A stretch of DNA of 64,000 nucleotides from an uncultured Ectothiorhodospiraceae bacterium (GTDB lineage Bacteria > Pseudomonadota > Gammaproteobacteria > UBA9214): assembly GCA_947258545.1 (NCBI GenBank), contig CAMYJI010000008.1, positions 1-64,000 of the forward strand. Direction: 5' to 3'. Numbering within the stretch: the stretch's first letter is position 1; every line of letters begins with the position of its first letter. A program made the translations under genes and the position numbers. Shown in pieces: positions 22,193 through 30,572 of the stretch. The notes under the pieces are model-generated. The model was not told where the DNA came from and did no database searches. It saw only the letters and a program-made list of their open reading frames with translations.

Positions 22193-24052
22193 ATGATTAA
22201 CAAGACCCCCCTGTGGAAGAACCTCCTGATCGTGGTCGTGGTGCTGGTCGCCACCCTGTATGCCTTGCCAAATATCTATGGCGAGGACCCGGCCCTGCAG
22301 ATCACCGACGCACGCGCCGGCTCGTTGGAGCTCAGCCTGAATGACACCGTCGTTCGGGTGCTCGATGAGGCGGGCATTGCCTACCAGAGTATCGAGGCGA
22401 GCGATCGGCAACTGCTGGTGCGCTTCCCGGATACCGATACCCAGCTGAAGGCCGTTGATTTCATCAAGGCCGGCGTGGGTTCCCGCTATGTCGTGGCCCT
22501 CAACCTGGCACCCGCGACGCCGGATTGGCTGCAGGCGATTAATGCCTTGCCCATGTACCTGGGGCTGGACCTGCGCGGCGGGGTGCACTTCCTGATGGAA
22601 GTTGATATGGATGCCGCCGTAAGCCGGGCCATCGAGCGTTATGCGGGTGATTTCCGCTCCATGCTGCGCGAGGCGAAGATTCGTTACGCCATGATCCAGC
22701 CCGGGGATGACGGTGTACAGATCGTGTTTAGCGACACTGAGGCGCGTGCCGCTGCAGATACGCTGATCGGCAAGGACTTTCCGGAACTGGAGCGCGGGAT
22801 GCAGGATACCGACGCGAACCGCCCGGCCATCTACGTCAGGCCCGCTGAACGTGAAATCCAGGAGATCCGCAAGTTCGCCCTGCAACAGAACATCCTGACA
22901 TTGCGCAACCGCGTCAACGAACTGGGCGTGGCTGAGCCGGTTATTCAGCAGCAGGGCAGCAAGCGGGTGGTCGTGCAGTTGCCCGGCGTCCAGGATACCG
23001 GGCGTGCCAAGCGCATCCTGGGGGCCACGGCAACACTGGAGTACCGTGCGGTCGACGTCGCGCATGACATCGAGCCTGCCCTGGCCGGCAAGGTTCCCGC
23101 GGGTTCCCGAATCTACTACGAGCGCGATGGCAACCCGGTCTTGCTCAAGAAGCGGGTGATAGTCACCGGCGACCAGATTATCAATGCCCGCTCCGGCTTC
23201 GACCAGAACTCGGGCACCCCGAACGTAACGGTAATGCTGGACGGCAAGGGTGCGCGCAAGATGCTCGCCTTTACCAAGGAGAGCGTCGGCAAGCCCATGG
23301 CAGTGGTGTTCATCGAGAACAAGACGGAAACGAAAATCGTCGACGGTGAGCCGGTACGTACTACCAGGAAGGTGGAGGAGGTGGTCAGTGTCGCCACCAT
23401 CCGTGATGTATTCAGCAAACGCTTCCAGACCACCGGGCTCGATAGCCCCCAGGAGGCACATGAACTGGCCCTGGTGCTGCGTTCCGGAGCGCTGGCGGCC
23501 CCGATCGAAATCATCGAGGAACGCACCGTAGGCCCGAGCCTCGGCAAGGAGAACATCGAACAGGGCTTCAAGTCGGTGGTCATCGGATTCTGCGCGGTGC
23601 TGGTATTCATGGCACTTTACTACCGTGTTTTCGGCCTGGTCGCCAACCTCGCCCTAGCCCTGAACCTGGTGCTGATCGTGGCCATCCTGTCAATGCTGCA
23701 GGCCACTCTGACTCTGCCCGGTATTGCCGGAATCGTGTTGACGGTCGGCATGGCGGTGGACGCCAATGTGCTGATCTTCGAGCGCATCCGCGAGGAAATA
23801 CGCAACGGCAACAGCCCGCAGGCGAGTATCCAGGCAGGCTATGAAAAGGCCTTTTCGACCATTGCCGATGCCAATGTCACCACCCTGATCGCGGCCGTGG
23901 TGTTGTTGAGCTTCGGTACCGGTGCGATCAAGGGCTTTGCCGTCACGTTGTCGATCGGCATCCTGTCTTCCATGTTCACCGCCATAATGGGTACCCGGGC
24001 GGTGATCAACCTGATTTACGGCGGCCGGCGAGCCGCCAAATTAATGATCTGA
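22193..24052 (+). CDS. secD: protein translocase subunit SecD
   Basis: This 619-residue membrane protein has an N-terminal helix, a large periplasmic domain with LGLDLRGGVHFLMEVD, and a C-terminal bundle of five helices including GIAGIVLTVGMAVDANVLIF and ERIREE. SecD works with SecF and uses proton motive force to assist late steps of export. The ATG at 22193 follows an AAGGAA ribosome site by about 7 bases. secF begins 25 bases after its stop. Confidence 0.97.
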   Translation: MINKTPLWKNLLIVVVVLVATLYALPNIYGEDPALQITDARAGSLELSLNDTVVRVLDEAGIAYQSIEASDRQLLVRFPDTDTQLKAVDFIKAGVGSRYVVALNLAPATPDWLQAINALPMYLGLDLRGGVHFLMEVDMDAAVSRAIERYAGDFRSMLREAKIRYAMIQPGDDGVQIVFSDTEARAAADTLIGKDFPELERGMQDTDANRPAIYVRPAEREIQEIRKFALQQNILTLRNRVNELGVAEPVIQQQGSKRVVVQLPGVQDTGRAKRILGATATLEYRAVDVAHDIEPALAGKVPAGSRIYYERDGNPVLLKKRVIVTGDQIINARSGFDQNSGTPNVTVMLDGKGARKMLAFTKESVGKPMAVVFIENKTETKIVDGEPVRTTRKVEEVVSVATIRDVFSKRFQTTGLDSPQEAHELALVLRSGALAAPIEIIEERTVGPSLGKENIEQGFKSVVIGFCAVLVFMALYYRVFGLVANLALALNLVLIVAILSMLQATLTLPGIAGIVLTVGMAVDANVLIFERIREEIRNGNSPQASIQAGYEKAFSTIADANVTTLIAAVVLLSFGTGAIKGFAVTLSIGILSSMFTAIMGTRAVINLIYGGRRAAKLMI

Positions 24053-24077
24053 GCTGTCAATCTAAAAGGTCTCGCTG

Positions 24078-25016
24078 ATGGATATAATCAAGCACAACCT
24101 GGCAATCGACTTTATGAGCAAGCGGCGCTATGCCATGGTCGTTTCCTGCCTGCTGGTCACGATTGCCATCGCCTCCATGGTGACGCGCAGTTTCAACTTC
24201 GGCATCGACTTCACCGGCGGCACCCTGATCGAGGTCGGTTATCCGCAATCCGTCGACCTGGGTGATGTCCGTGCCGTGCTGGTCGATGGCGGTTATACCG
24301 ATGCCCAGGCACAGCATTTCGGTACCTCACGGGATGTGCTGGTGAGGATTGCACCCCGCGAGGGCGTGGGAAACGCCCGGCTCAGTGAAGAGGTGCTGGG
24401 TGCCCTGCGCAAGGGTGACCCCGGGGTCGAGATGCGGCGTGTGGAGTTTGTCGGGCCGCAGGTGGGTGAAGAACTCACCGAGCAGGGTGGCCTGGCCATG
24501 ATCTATGCCCTGATCGGGATCCTGATCTACATCGTGGTGCGGTTCAACTTTCGGTTCGCCCCGGGTGCCGTCATTGCCCTGGTGCATGATGTGCTGATTG
24601 TTATGGGCATCTTCTCGATCTGGCAGTTCGAGTTCGACCTGACCGTGCTGGCGGCCCTGCTGGCGGTTATCGGTTACTCGCTGAACGACACCATCGTGGT
24701 GTTCGACCGGATCCGCGAAAACTTTCGCAAGATGCGCAAGGGCACACCGCAGGAAATCATCAATACCTCCATCAACCAGACGCTGTCACGCACCTTGATG
24801 ACCTCCCTGACCACACTGGTCGTTCTGATGTCGCTATTCGTCTTCGGCGGCGAGGTGATTCATTCCTTCTCGATTGCGCTCATCCTCGGCGTGTTGGTCG
24901 GTACCTATTCATCGATCTATGTCGCCAGTACCGCGGCACTTATGCTGGGAATCAGCAAAGCCGATCTCATGCCGGTCAAGAAGGAAGGCGCCGGGCAGGA
25001 AGAGATCGTCCCCTGA
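24078..25016 (+). CDS. secF: protein translocase subunit SecF
   Basis: This 312-residue membrane protein begins with a helix (RYAMVVSCLLVTIAIASM), then FNFGIDFTGGTLIEV, and ends with the SecF C-terminal bundle including IGYSLNDTIVVFDRIRENFR. It is the partner of SecD. It is last in the yajC-secD-secF run; no clear intrinsic terminator follows. Confidence 0.97.
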   Translation: MDIIKHNLAIDFMSKRRYAMVVSCLLVTIAIASMVTRSFNFGIDFTGGTLIEVGYPQSVDLGDVRAVLVDGGYTDAQAQHFGTSRDVLVRIAPREGVGNARLSEEVLGALRKGDPGVEMRRVEFVGPQVGEELTEQGGLAMIYALIGILIYIVVRFNFRFAPGAVIALVHDVLIVMGIFSIWQFEFDLTVLAALLAVIGYSLNDTIVVFDRIRENFRKMRKGTPQEIINTSINQTLSRTLMTSLTTLVVLMSLFVFGGEVIHSFSIALILGVLVGTYSSIYVASTAALMLGISKADLMPVKKEGAGQEEIVP

Positions 25017-25385
25017 ACGACTGGCGCGGCACGCGCCGGCTCAGGCCTTCCGGACCGTCCGCGATTTCAGCGGGAAGGGGATGATGCGGGCCGTCGACCG
25101 GTGCGCCGTTCCGGCCCTGTCGATGCCGAGAATGTCCATTGTGTCCGTCTGACTACCGCAGCAGGCCTCATGGGTGAAGTCGCGCATCCCATCCAGTACA
25201 TCATGCATGATCAGTTCCAATGCGCACCCGTTAATTCGTTTTATTTTCATAGTATTATGTAATCTAGTTAAGTCCGTTTGTTATTAAGGAGGGAGGCCCT
25301 CCCAGTACCCCCATCAAATCGGCGCAACGCGGCCAAACTTGAACACCGTGGACCGTGTTGGGGGGTACAACCAATGCTGCCGGAT
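25017..25385. other. intergenic region between convergent secF and suhB
   Basis: The region contains a doubtful small minus-strand frame (25041-25250), an AT-rich patch (25220-25285), a GGGAGG/CCTCCC hairpin near 25290-25304 and an inverted pair GTACCCCC...GGGGGGTAC (25311-25373). The hairpins lie downstream of suhB on its strand and may act in its termination. Nothing else is recognisable. Confidence 0.45.
25041..25250 (-). CDS. small hypothetical protein (doubtful)
   Basis: This 69-residue frame starts MKIKRINGCALELIMHDVLD and includes a CC pair in the middle. It matches no family I recognise. The ATG follows an AT-rich stretch that could contain a -10 element, but no ribosome site is visible. 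It is more than 100 bases downstream of the suhB stop on the same strand. It may be chance coding in a non-coding gap. Confidence 0.28.
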   Translation of the reverse strand: MKIKRINGCALELIMHDVLDGMRDFTHEACCGSQTDTMDILGIDRAGTAHRSTARIIPFPLKSRTVRKA

Positions 25386-26186
25386 TCAGGCCTTCGCCAG
25401 CGACTCGGTGACGTGGGGCCTGATGGCCTTGAGGATAGCAGGGAACAGCTTGGGATTGGCCGCGACGATATGACCGTGCTTGAGGTGGTCGTGCCCGCCG
25501 ACAAGGTCAGCGGACAGGCCGCCGGCCTCCTGTATCAACAGCACCCCGGCCGCCATGTCCCAGATGTTAAGGCCGATTTCCCAGAAGCCGTCCAGGCGTC
25601 CCGCGGCGACATAGGCGAGGTCAAGGGCGGCCGAGCCGGCCCGGCGGATACCGGCCGTCTGCGGAAACAGCGCCCGAAACATATCAAGGTAGGCATCCAG
25701 GTGTTGCTGGCTCTTGAACGGGAAACCGGTGCCCAGCAAGGCCCCGTCCAGGTGGCGGTGTGCAGTCACCCGGATGCGGCGGTCATTCAGCATGGCCCCG
25801 GAACCGCGACTGGCGGTGAACAGCTCCTGCCTGAGCGGGTCATAGACAACGGCCTGCTCCAGGCGCCCCTTGTGGCGCAGTGCGATCGATACCGCGAATT
25901 GCGGGAAGCCGTGCAGGTAATTTGTGGTGCCGTCCAGCGGGTCGATGATCCACTGATACTCGTCACCCTCCTGGACGCCGCTTTCCTCGGCGAGGATGCC
26001 ATGACTCGGATAGGCCTTGCGCAGGGTGTGGATGATTTCCTGCTCGGCCTGGCGGTCGACCTCGCTGACGAAGTCATTGTGTTCCTTGGTCTGTACCGCG
26101 AGCTGGTCTAGCCGGTCGTAGTGACGGACAATAATATTGCCCGCACCGCGGGCAGCACGAACCGCAATATTCAGCATTGGATGCAT
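25386..26186 (-). CDS. suhB: inositol-1-monophosphatase family protein SuhB
   Basis: This 266-residue Mg-dependent phosphatase carries the metal motifs GILAEESG, WIIDPLDGTTNYLHGFP and the C-terminal GLNIWDMAAGVLLIQEAGG. In Escherichia coli SuhB also binds the rRNA antitermination complex. The short N-terminus MHPMLNIAVRAARGAGNII is normal. It is downstream of the sigma/anti-sigma/DUF3106 genes but separated by about 90 bases, so cotranscription is uncertain. Confidence 0.95.
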   Translation of the reverse strand: MHPMLNIAVRAARGAGNIIVRHYDRLDQLAVQTKEHNDFVSEVDRQAEQEIIHTLRKAYPSHGILAEESGVQEGDEYQWIIDPLDGTTNYLHGFPQFAVSIALRHKGRLEQAVVYDPLRQELFTASRGSGAMLNDRRIRVTAHRHLDGALLGTGFPFKSQQHLDAYLDMFRALFPQTAGIRRAGSAALDLAYVAAGRLDGFWEIGLNIWDMAAGVLLIQEAGGLSADLVGGHDHLKHGHIVAANPKLFPAILKAIRPHVTESLAKA

Positions 26187-26278
26187 GGTGTAGTGGCCTG
26201 AGGAAGTCGGGTCCGTGAGAAAAGGCCGCTCAGGATAGCAGAGATGCCACCCCCGCGATATGTACCGTCCCGTAACAG

Positions 26279-26641
26279 CTATTTACGCTGCTTCTGACTG
26301 CGGTATTCCTCGCGCAGCCGTTTGCGCTCCTGCGGCGACAGCTTTTCATATTGCTTGCGTTTCTGTTTGACCGTCTTGCGTTCGCCGGGGCTGAGTTCGA
26401 GATAGCGCCGCGCGCCACGGCGCAGCTTTTCCTGTTCCTTTGACGAATAACCGGACCAGTTGCGGCGGTGCTTTTTCAGTAAATCCTGTTCCTGCCCGCT
26501 CAATGCATCCCAGGGGATGCCGCCGTTACTGGCCAGCATCTGTACCGGATTGTGGGCCTGGCCGAATGAAAGGGCGGCTGCGGGTGCCGCCACCAGGGCA
26601 GTGAACAGCAGAACAACAAGCGTGTGATAGCGTATTTTCAT
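26279..26641 (-). CDS. DUF3106 exported protein
   Basis: This 120-residue protein has a signal peptide (MKIRYHTLVVLLFTALVAAPAAA) and then highly basic repeats of the LSPGERKTVKQ / LSPQERKRLREEY type that mark DUF3106. The function is unknown; such proteins resemble periplasmic charged-helix proteins. It starts 3 bases after the anti-sigma stop and so belongs to the sigma/anti-sigma operon. DUF3106 genes are often found next to ECF sigma genes in proteobacteria. Confidence 0.8.
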   Translation of the reverse strand: MKIRYHTLVVLLFTALVAAPAAALSFGQAHNPVQMLASNGGIPWDALSGQEQDLLKKHRRNWSGYSSKEQEKLRRGARRYLELSPGERKTVKQKRKQYEKLSPQERKRLREEYRSQKQRK

Positions 26642-26644
26642 GGT

Positions 26645-27115
26645 TCAAGTTCTATTGGCGTTCTCGTCTTCGTGCGGCGCATCATCACCATTCTGGCCGG
26701 CCAGCCAGAGGTAGAAATCCAGTTCTTCATAGAGGTCCGGCACCGGGTCACTGCCCTGTGCAGTCATCTGAGGTGCGCCGCTGTCCTGGTACTGGATGGT
26801 CCATAAGCCGACTGTCACCGCGATCAGCAACAGGGCGGCGGTGGCAAGCAGCTGATAATTTCTCAGACGCGGTCGTTTGGCGGAAGCCAGGGCCTGCTGC
26901 CGAAGTTGCCGAAGCTGATTCGATACGGCAGCGGGATCCAGCTCCGGCCCCAGTGCCATGGGCCTCAGTAGTTTCCAGCCGTCCATATAGGCCCGGCATT
27001 GCGGGCAGGTCTCGATATGCCGTTCCAGGCGTGATGTTTCTTCTGCGGTCGCATCCAGCAGGCCGGCGCGCAAACGATCCAGTAATGCCGTGTCAGGATG
27101 TGTCTGGTCATTCAT
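26645..27115 (-). CDS. zinc-finger anti-sigma factor with one membrane helix
   Basis: From ATG 27115 the product has 156 residues; the longer frame begins inside the sigma gene. The N-terminal ZAS-type motif RLERHIETCPQC gives H-x3-C-x2-C, the zinc site of many anti-sigma factors. A transmembrane helix (LLATAALLLIAVTVGLWTI) follows near residue 105 and an acidic tail (about 45 residues) is probably periplasmic. Its start overlaps the sigma factor stop by 8 bases, the classic coupled pair. It likely holds the sigma factor at the membrane until an envelope signal. Confidence 0.82.
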   Translation of the reverse strand: MNDQTHPDTALLDRLRAGLLDATAEETSRLERHIETCPQCRAYMDGWKLLRPMALGPELDPAAVSNQLRQLRQQALASAKRPRLRNYQLLATAALLLIAVTVGLWTIQYQDSGAPQMTAQGSDPVPDLYEELDFYLWLAGQNGDDAPHEDENANRT

Positions 27116-27770
27116 GATCCCATACCTCCGCCAGTTGCTTGCGTAGTTCCCGCAAGGCACGGAAATGGTGTTGCTTGACGCTGTTTTCCGAGCACCCCAG
27201 CGTCAGCGATGTTTCCTTAATAGTCATACCACGCCACTCCCTGAGAATAAAGACCTGGCGCTGGCGTTCCGACAGCGCCTGCAGGGCCTCTTCGACCTTG
27301 TGGCGAAGTTCCGTTGTGACGGCCTCGACCTCGGGTGCGGTAATGCCGTCGGTGCGTTCCGCAGACGGGATTTCGTATTCATCCATGGCATGGCGCTCCT
27401 CCTGGTCCTTGCGGAACAGACCGGTCAGGGAAATCAGCTTGTGCTTGCCCTGTTCCAGCAGGCGTTTGCGCCTGACGTCGTTGATGCGGCTATTCAGGAT
27501 GGTACGAAACAGAGCGGGCCATTGCTCGGCAGGCTTTTCACGGTAGTACTGGATCAGGCGCAGCATGCTTTCCTGCACTACGTCCATCGCGGTCTCGCGG
27601 TGCCACAAGGCCGCATAGGCTACATAGAAGGCTTTTTCTTCCTGGTTAGCGAAGAATTCCTCCAGCGCCTGGTTGTTGTGGTCCTTGTCCTGCACGGCAA
27701 GCTCGGTTCCTGAATTGGCATCCTGAATATCAAAGACCGCTGCGGCCAGCGTCCTGTCCCCGCCGTTCAT
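27108..27770 (-). CDS. ECF-like RNA polymerase sigma factor
   Basis: From ATG 27770 the protein has 220 residues. The frame is open further upstream to 28214 but that part is an out-of-frame reading of the His-rich gene. Region 2 is seen in TAMDVVQESMLRLIQYYREK and region 4 in ALSERQRQVFILREWRGMTI followed by ETSLTLGCSENSVKQH. An insertion between regions 2 and 4 (about 50 residues, charged) makes it a little longer than typical ECF factors. It is paired with the zinc anti-sigma downstream and preceded by the exported His-rich protein, a possible target or signal. Confidence 0.85.
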   Translation of the reverse strand: MNGGDRTLAAAVFDIQDANSGTELAVQDKDHNNQALEEFFANQEEKAFYVAYAALWHRETAMDVVQESMLRLIQYYREKPAEQWPALFRTILNSRINDVRRKRLLEQGKHKLISLTGLFRKDQEERHAMDEYEIPSAERTDGITAPEVEAVTTELRHKVEEALQALSERQRQVFILREWRGMTIKETSLTLGCSENSVKQHHFRALRELRKQLAEVWDHE

Positions 27771-27861
27771 GACTGCACCCGGGAACAGCCACGCCAGCAG
27801 CGGCTGCCAGCTTGACAGGTGATAGCAGGCATCACGTCGATCCAGTATACCGAATACCGGC

Positions 27862-28362
27862 CTATGAATTTCTGCGCTGACGGCCATCACGCCTGTCCCG
27901 GTCCCTGTGGCCACGATCGTCATGGCCCCTGTCGCGTCTGTGACTGTCACGTTTTCCGTGTTGCCTGTCGCCGTCATGTCCCCGTCGACCGTGATCATCA
28001 TGGTCACGGCGCTTGAAGCCGTGATGTCTGTCGGAGTGGCCATGGCCGTCATGATGACGCTTTCCGTGTTTCTTGTAGTGTCCGTCATGATGACGCTTTC
28101 TGTGTTTCTTGTAGTGTCCGTCATGATGGCCCCGGTCATGCCTGCGGTGGTGTCCGTGATGCTGATGGTGGTTGTAGAAGGGGAAATAGTGTCCGTATCC
28201 GTGATCATGGCCATGGCGGTAGCCTAGGCCGTAAGTGCCTGAGCGACCACTATTTTCATAGTAAATTGAAAAATGGTCATCACCGGCCTGGGCGGACTGG
28301 CCCAGACCGAGAAACAGGCCCGCGGCAAGCAGGACAGGAAGGGTCGTGGTTCTGGTATTCAT
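27862..28362 (-). CDS. exported histidine-rich protein, putative metal binder
   Basis: This 166-residue protein starts with a clear signal peptide (MNTRTTTLPVLLAAGLFLGL then GQSAQA, cleavage after AQA). The mature part contains about 33 histidines plus many Arg, Asp and Gly, including two tandem copies of a 12-residue unit HHDGHYKKHGKR. It matches no family I can name; low-complexity His-rich periplasmic proteins often bind Ni, Zn or Cu. It lies 91 bases upstream of the sigma factor on the same strand and the copper genes SCO1 and PCu(A)C are adjacent. I infer metal binding or sensing. Confidence 0.68.
   Translation of the reverse strand: MNTRTTTLPVLLAAGLFLGLGQSAQAGDDHFSIYYENSGRSGTYGLGYRHGHDHGYGHYFPFYNHHQHHGHHRRHDRGHHDGHYKKHRKRHHDGHYKKHGKRHHDGHGHSDRHHGFKRRDHDDHGRRGHDGDRQHGKRDSHRRDRGHDDRGHRDRDRRDGRQRRNS
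28048..28119. repeat. 36-bp tandem duplication inside the His-rich gene
   Basis: Two consecutive 36-base units (28048-28083 and 28084-28119) differ at one base and encode the repeated His-rich unit in frame. The high identity suggests a recent expansion by slippage or unequal crossing-over, so copy number may vary between strains. Confidence 0.85.
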
Positions 28363-28437
28363 GGTATCGGCTCCGTTGATTGTTAACTCACCTCCTACTA
28401 ACGCGGAGCCGGTCCTCGGGTTAACAGGGTGGCAGGG

Positions 28438-29319
28438 TCAGGGGCCTGACTGGAGATGTCCGATGAGTTCGCCCATACGCAGCGGCTGGCCGGCTGCCAG
28501 GCCCTCCAGCCACTGTGCCTGTCCCGGGCCGTACAGCAGGATGACGGTTGACCCCATGTTGAAACGTCCCATCTCGTCACCCTGGTGGAGTTCAACCCTG
28601 GATCCGGCACCGCCGCGATAGTGGCATACCTGGATACCGGGTCCGGCCGGCCGGACCACGCCATCCCATACCGTTTCCATGCAGGCCACGAAGATAGCGC
28701 CCACCATGACCAGGGCCATGGGTCCGGACGGCGTGTCGAACAGGGTGGCCAGGCGTTCGTTGCGGGTGAACAGTCCGGGGATCGCGCGCGTGGTGTGCGG
28801 CGCCACGCTGAACAGGCGCCCGGGGATGTAGACGCTCTCCATCAGTTGCCCCTTGCAGGGCATGTGGATACGGTGATAGTCCCGCGGTGATAGATACAGG
28901 GTGGCGAAACTGCCGCCCTGGAAGACACGGGCGCGTTCCTCACTGCCGCCCAGCAGCGTCACCAGAGAATAATCCCGGCCCTTGGCCTGCAGCAGGCGGC
29001 CGTCGCTGATACTGCCGATCTGGCTGATACGCCCATCGATCGGGCTGACCAGAGACTGGGGCTGGCTCGCCAGCGGGCGGGCAGTGGGGTTCAGGGCACG
29101 GGTAAAGAAGCTGTTGAAATCGGCATAATGCCCGGGGTCGGGGTCTTGCGCCTCTGTCATGTCCACACGGAACTGACGGATAAACCACTTGATCAGCAGG
29201 TTCTTCCACCAGACGGTCTGCCAGCGCGTCGCCGCACGCACGATGCTGGAGAGCAGGTGATGCGGCAATACGGCGATCGGCCAGGACTTCAGCCAGTCTG
29301 TCAGTGCCGAGCTGCGCAT
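28438..29319 (-). CDS. psd: phosphatidylserine decarboxylase proenzyme
   Basis: This 293-residue enzyme converts phosphatidylserine to phosphatidylethanolamine in the inner membrane. SPIDGRISQIG, FATLYLSPRDYHRIHMPCKG and FNMGSTVILL are diagnostic; the G-S bond in MGST is the self-cleavage site that creates the pyruvoyl group. The gene starts 24 bases downstream of the PCu(A)C gene on the same strand, an unusual partnership, so they may be cotranscribed by proximity. Confidence 0.96.
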   Translation of the reverse strand: MRSSALTDWLKSWPIAVLPHHLLSSIVRAATRWQTVWWKNLLIKWFIRQFRVDMTEAQDPDPGHYADFNSFFTRALNPTARPLASQPQSLVSPIDGRISQIGSISDGRLLQAKGRDYSLVTLLGGSEERARVFQGGSFATLYLSPRDYHRIHMPCKGQLMESVYIPGRLFSVAPHTTRAIPGLFTRNERLATLFDTPSGPMALVMVGAIFVACMETVWDGVVRPAGPGIQVCHYRGGAGSRVELHQGDEMGRFNMGSTVILLYGPGQAQWLEGLAAGQPLRMGELIGHLQSGP

Positions 29320-29343
29320 TGCTTGCCGGGGCGACGTGGCGTG

Positions 29344-29811
29344 CTAGTGATGGTGATGATGATCGTCATCGTCATCGGTGTTCATTTTAACGACCGGGAC
29401 ATCTACCCGGATGCTGGCCGCAGTGGCCTGCTGTAGATCGAGCAACACGCTGTCACCCTCGCGCAGCTGACGCTTCGGGTTGTACAGCATCAGGTGCATG
29501 CCACCGGGTTCGAATACGACCCGTTCTGCCGCAGCGATCCGCAGTGATTCAACGGGGACCATCCTGGCGACACCGTCCTCGACGAGGGTGCGGTGGATTT
29601 CTATGCGTTCAAAGTCGGGACTGCTGAGGGCGATGATGGTGGCCGTATTGGCGCCGGGATTGGCGATCGTCATATAGGCCGCCAGCACGTCAGCGCCGGG
29701 GGGCGCCTCCCTGACCCAGGGATCCGTGATCACGAGGGAGGAGTCCGCCACGGCGATCAGCGAGGAGAGCAGGGCAAGCAGGGCGCCCAGTAGGATGTTT
29801 GTCTGTTTCAT
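29344..29811 (-). CDS. PCu(A)C-family periplasmic copper chaperone
   Basis: From ATG 29811 the precursor has 155 residues with a signal peptide (MKQTNILLGALLALLSSLIA VADS). The mature domain contains IEIHRTL, VARMVPV and GGMHLML, giving the H...M...HxM Cu(I) ligand set of the family. Such proteins deliver copper to cytochrome oxidase Cu(A) together with SCO1, which lies immediately upstream (7-base gap). The C-terminus is a native run of five Asp and five His, which may add a second metal site. A longer frame to 29913 lies inside the SCO1 gene and is rejected. Confidence 0.9.
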   Translation of the reverse strand: MKQTNILLGALLALLSSLIAVADSSLVITDPWVREAPPGADVLAAYMTIANPGANTATIIALSSPDFERIEIHRTLVEDGVARMVPVESLRIAAAERVVFEPGGMHLMLYNPKRQLREGDSVLLDLQQATAASIRVDVPVVKMNTDDDDDHHHHH

Positions 29812-29818
29812 GGCGATA

Positions 29819-30463
29819 TCAGTAGGCCTGTGCAATCCGAATAAAGTCCGCGACGATGTTCGCGGCCTTGAGTGGTGGCGAGAACAGTGCGTGGAAGTGA
29901 CCGTCGGGATCAATCAAGAGGATGCTGGCGGTATGGTCGACCAGGTAGTTTTCCGCGTCAGCCTCGTCCTCGACCCGTGCGGCAATGACACCCAGCTGCC
30001 GGGTCAACTGGCCGATGGCCCCGGGCGTGCCGGTAACCCCGATAAATTCGGCGTTGAAATAGGACACGAACTGGCCCATTTTATCCGGCGTGTCGCGTTC
30101 GGGATCGACACTGATGAAGACGTACCTGATCGGATCGGCCTGGTCCTGGAGGCGTTTGGCCACGCTATTGAGCACGGACAGGGTGGTCGGGCAGACATCG
30201 GGGCAGTGGGTATAGCCGAAGAAGATGAACGACCAGTGTCCCTTGAGCGCGGTATTGGTGAAGGCTTTTCCTGTATGATCAACGAGTTCGAACGGCTGCA
30301 GTGCCCGTGCCTCCCTGAAGTGCGTGGCCTGCAGGTCTGCCAGGCCGGCCGGCCTGTTGAGCAGAAAGCCGGAGGCCCAGTATCCCGCGGCCAGTGCCAG
30401 GACCGCGGTGACTGCGAAAAGCAGGGCTAGGCGCAGTTTCGATGGGGTGCGTTGTGCTGTCAT
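29819..30463 (-). CDS. SCO1/SenC family protein
   Basis: This 214-residue protein has an N-terminal membrane anchor (LRLALLFAVTAVLALAAGYW) and a thioredoxin-like domain with FFGYTHCPDVCPTTLS, the CxxxC copper and redox motif, and a distal His in VDHTASILLIDPDG. It assists metallation of Cu(A) in cytochrome c oxidase. Upstream of the PCu(A)C gene, it is first in the SCO1-PCu(A)C-psd run. Confidence 0.95.
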   Translation of the reverse strand: MTAQRTPSKLRLALLFAVTAVLALAAGYWASGFLLNRPAGLADLQATHFREARALQPFELVDHTGKAFTNTALKGHWSFIFFGYTHCPDVCPTTLSVLNSVAKRLQDQADPIRYVFISVDPERDTPDKMGQFVSYFNAEFIGVTGTPGAIGQLTRQLGVIAARVEDEADAENYLVDHTASILLIDPDGHFHALFSPPLKAANIVADFIRIAQAY

Positions 30464-30572
30464 GGTGGCGCATTATTCCATAGACGCTGGCGCGCTTCAT
30501 TAAACAAACACATATTATCGGGAACCTCCATCGGGGCGAGTATGTCGGCAACCGTTACGCCGGGAAGCTGTT

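Noticed and set aside
22067-23461. 464-codon minus-strand frame over secD
   Set aside because: It is a shadow of secD with no recognisable domain.
27771-28214. N-terminal extension of the sigma factor rich in Thr, Ile and Asp
   Set aside because: It reads the His-rich gene in another frame on the same strand; the sigma factor starts normally at ATG 27770.
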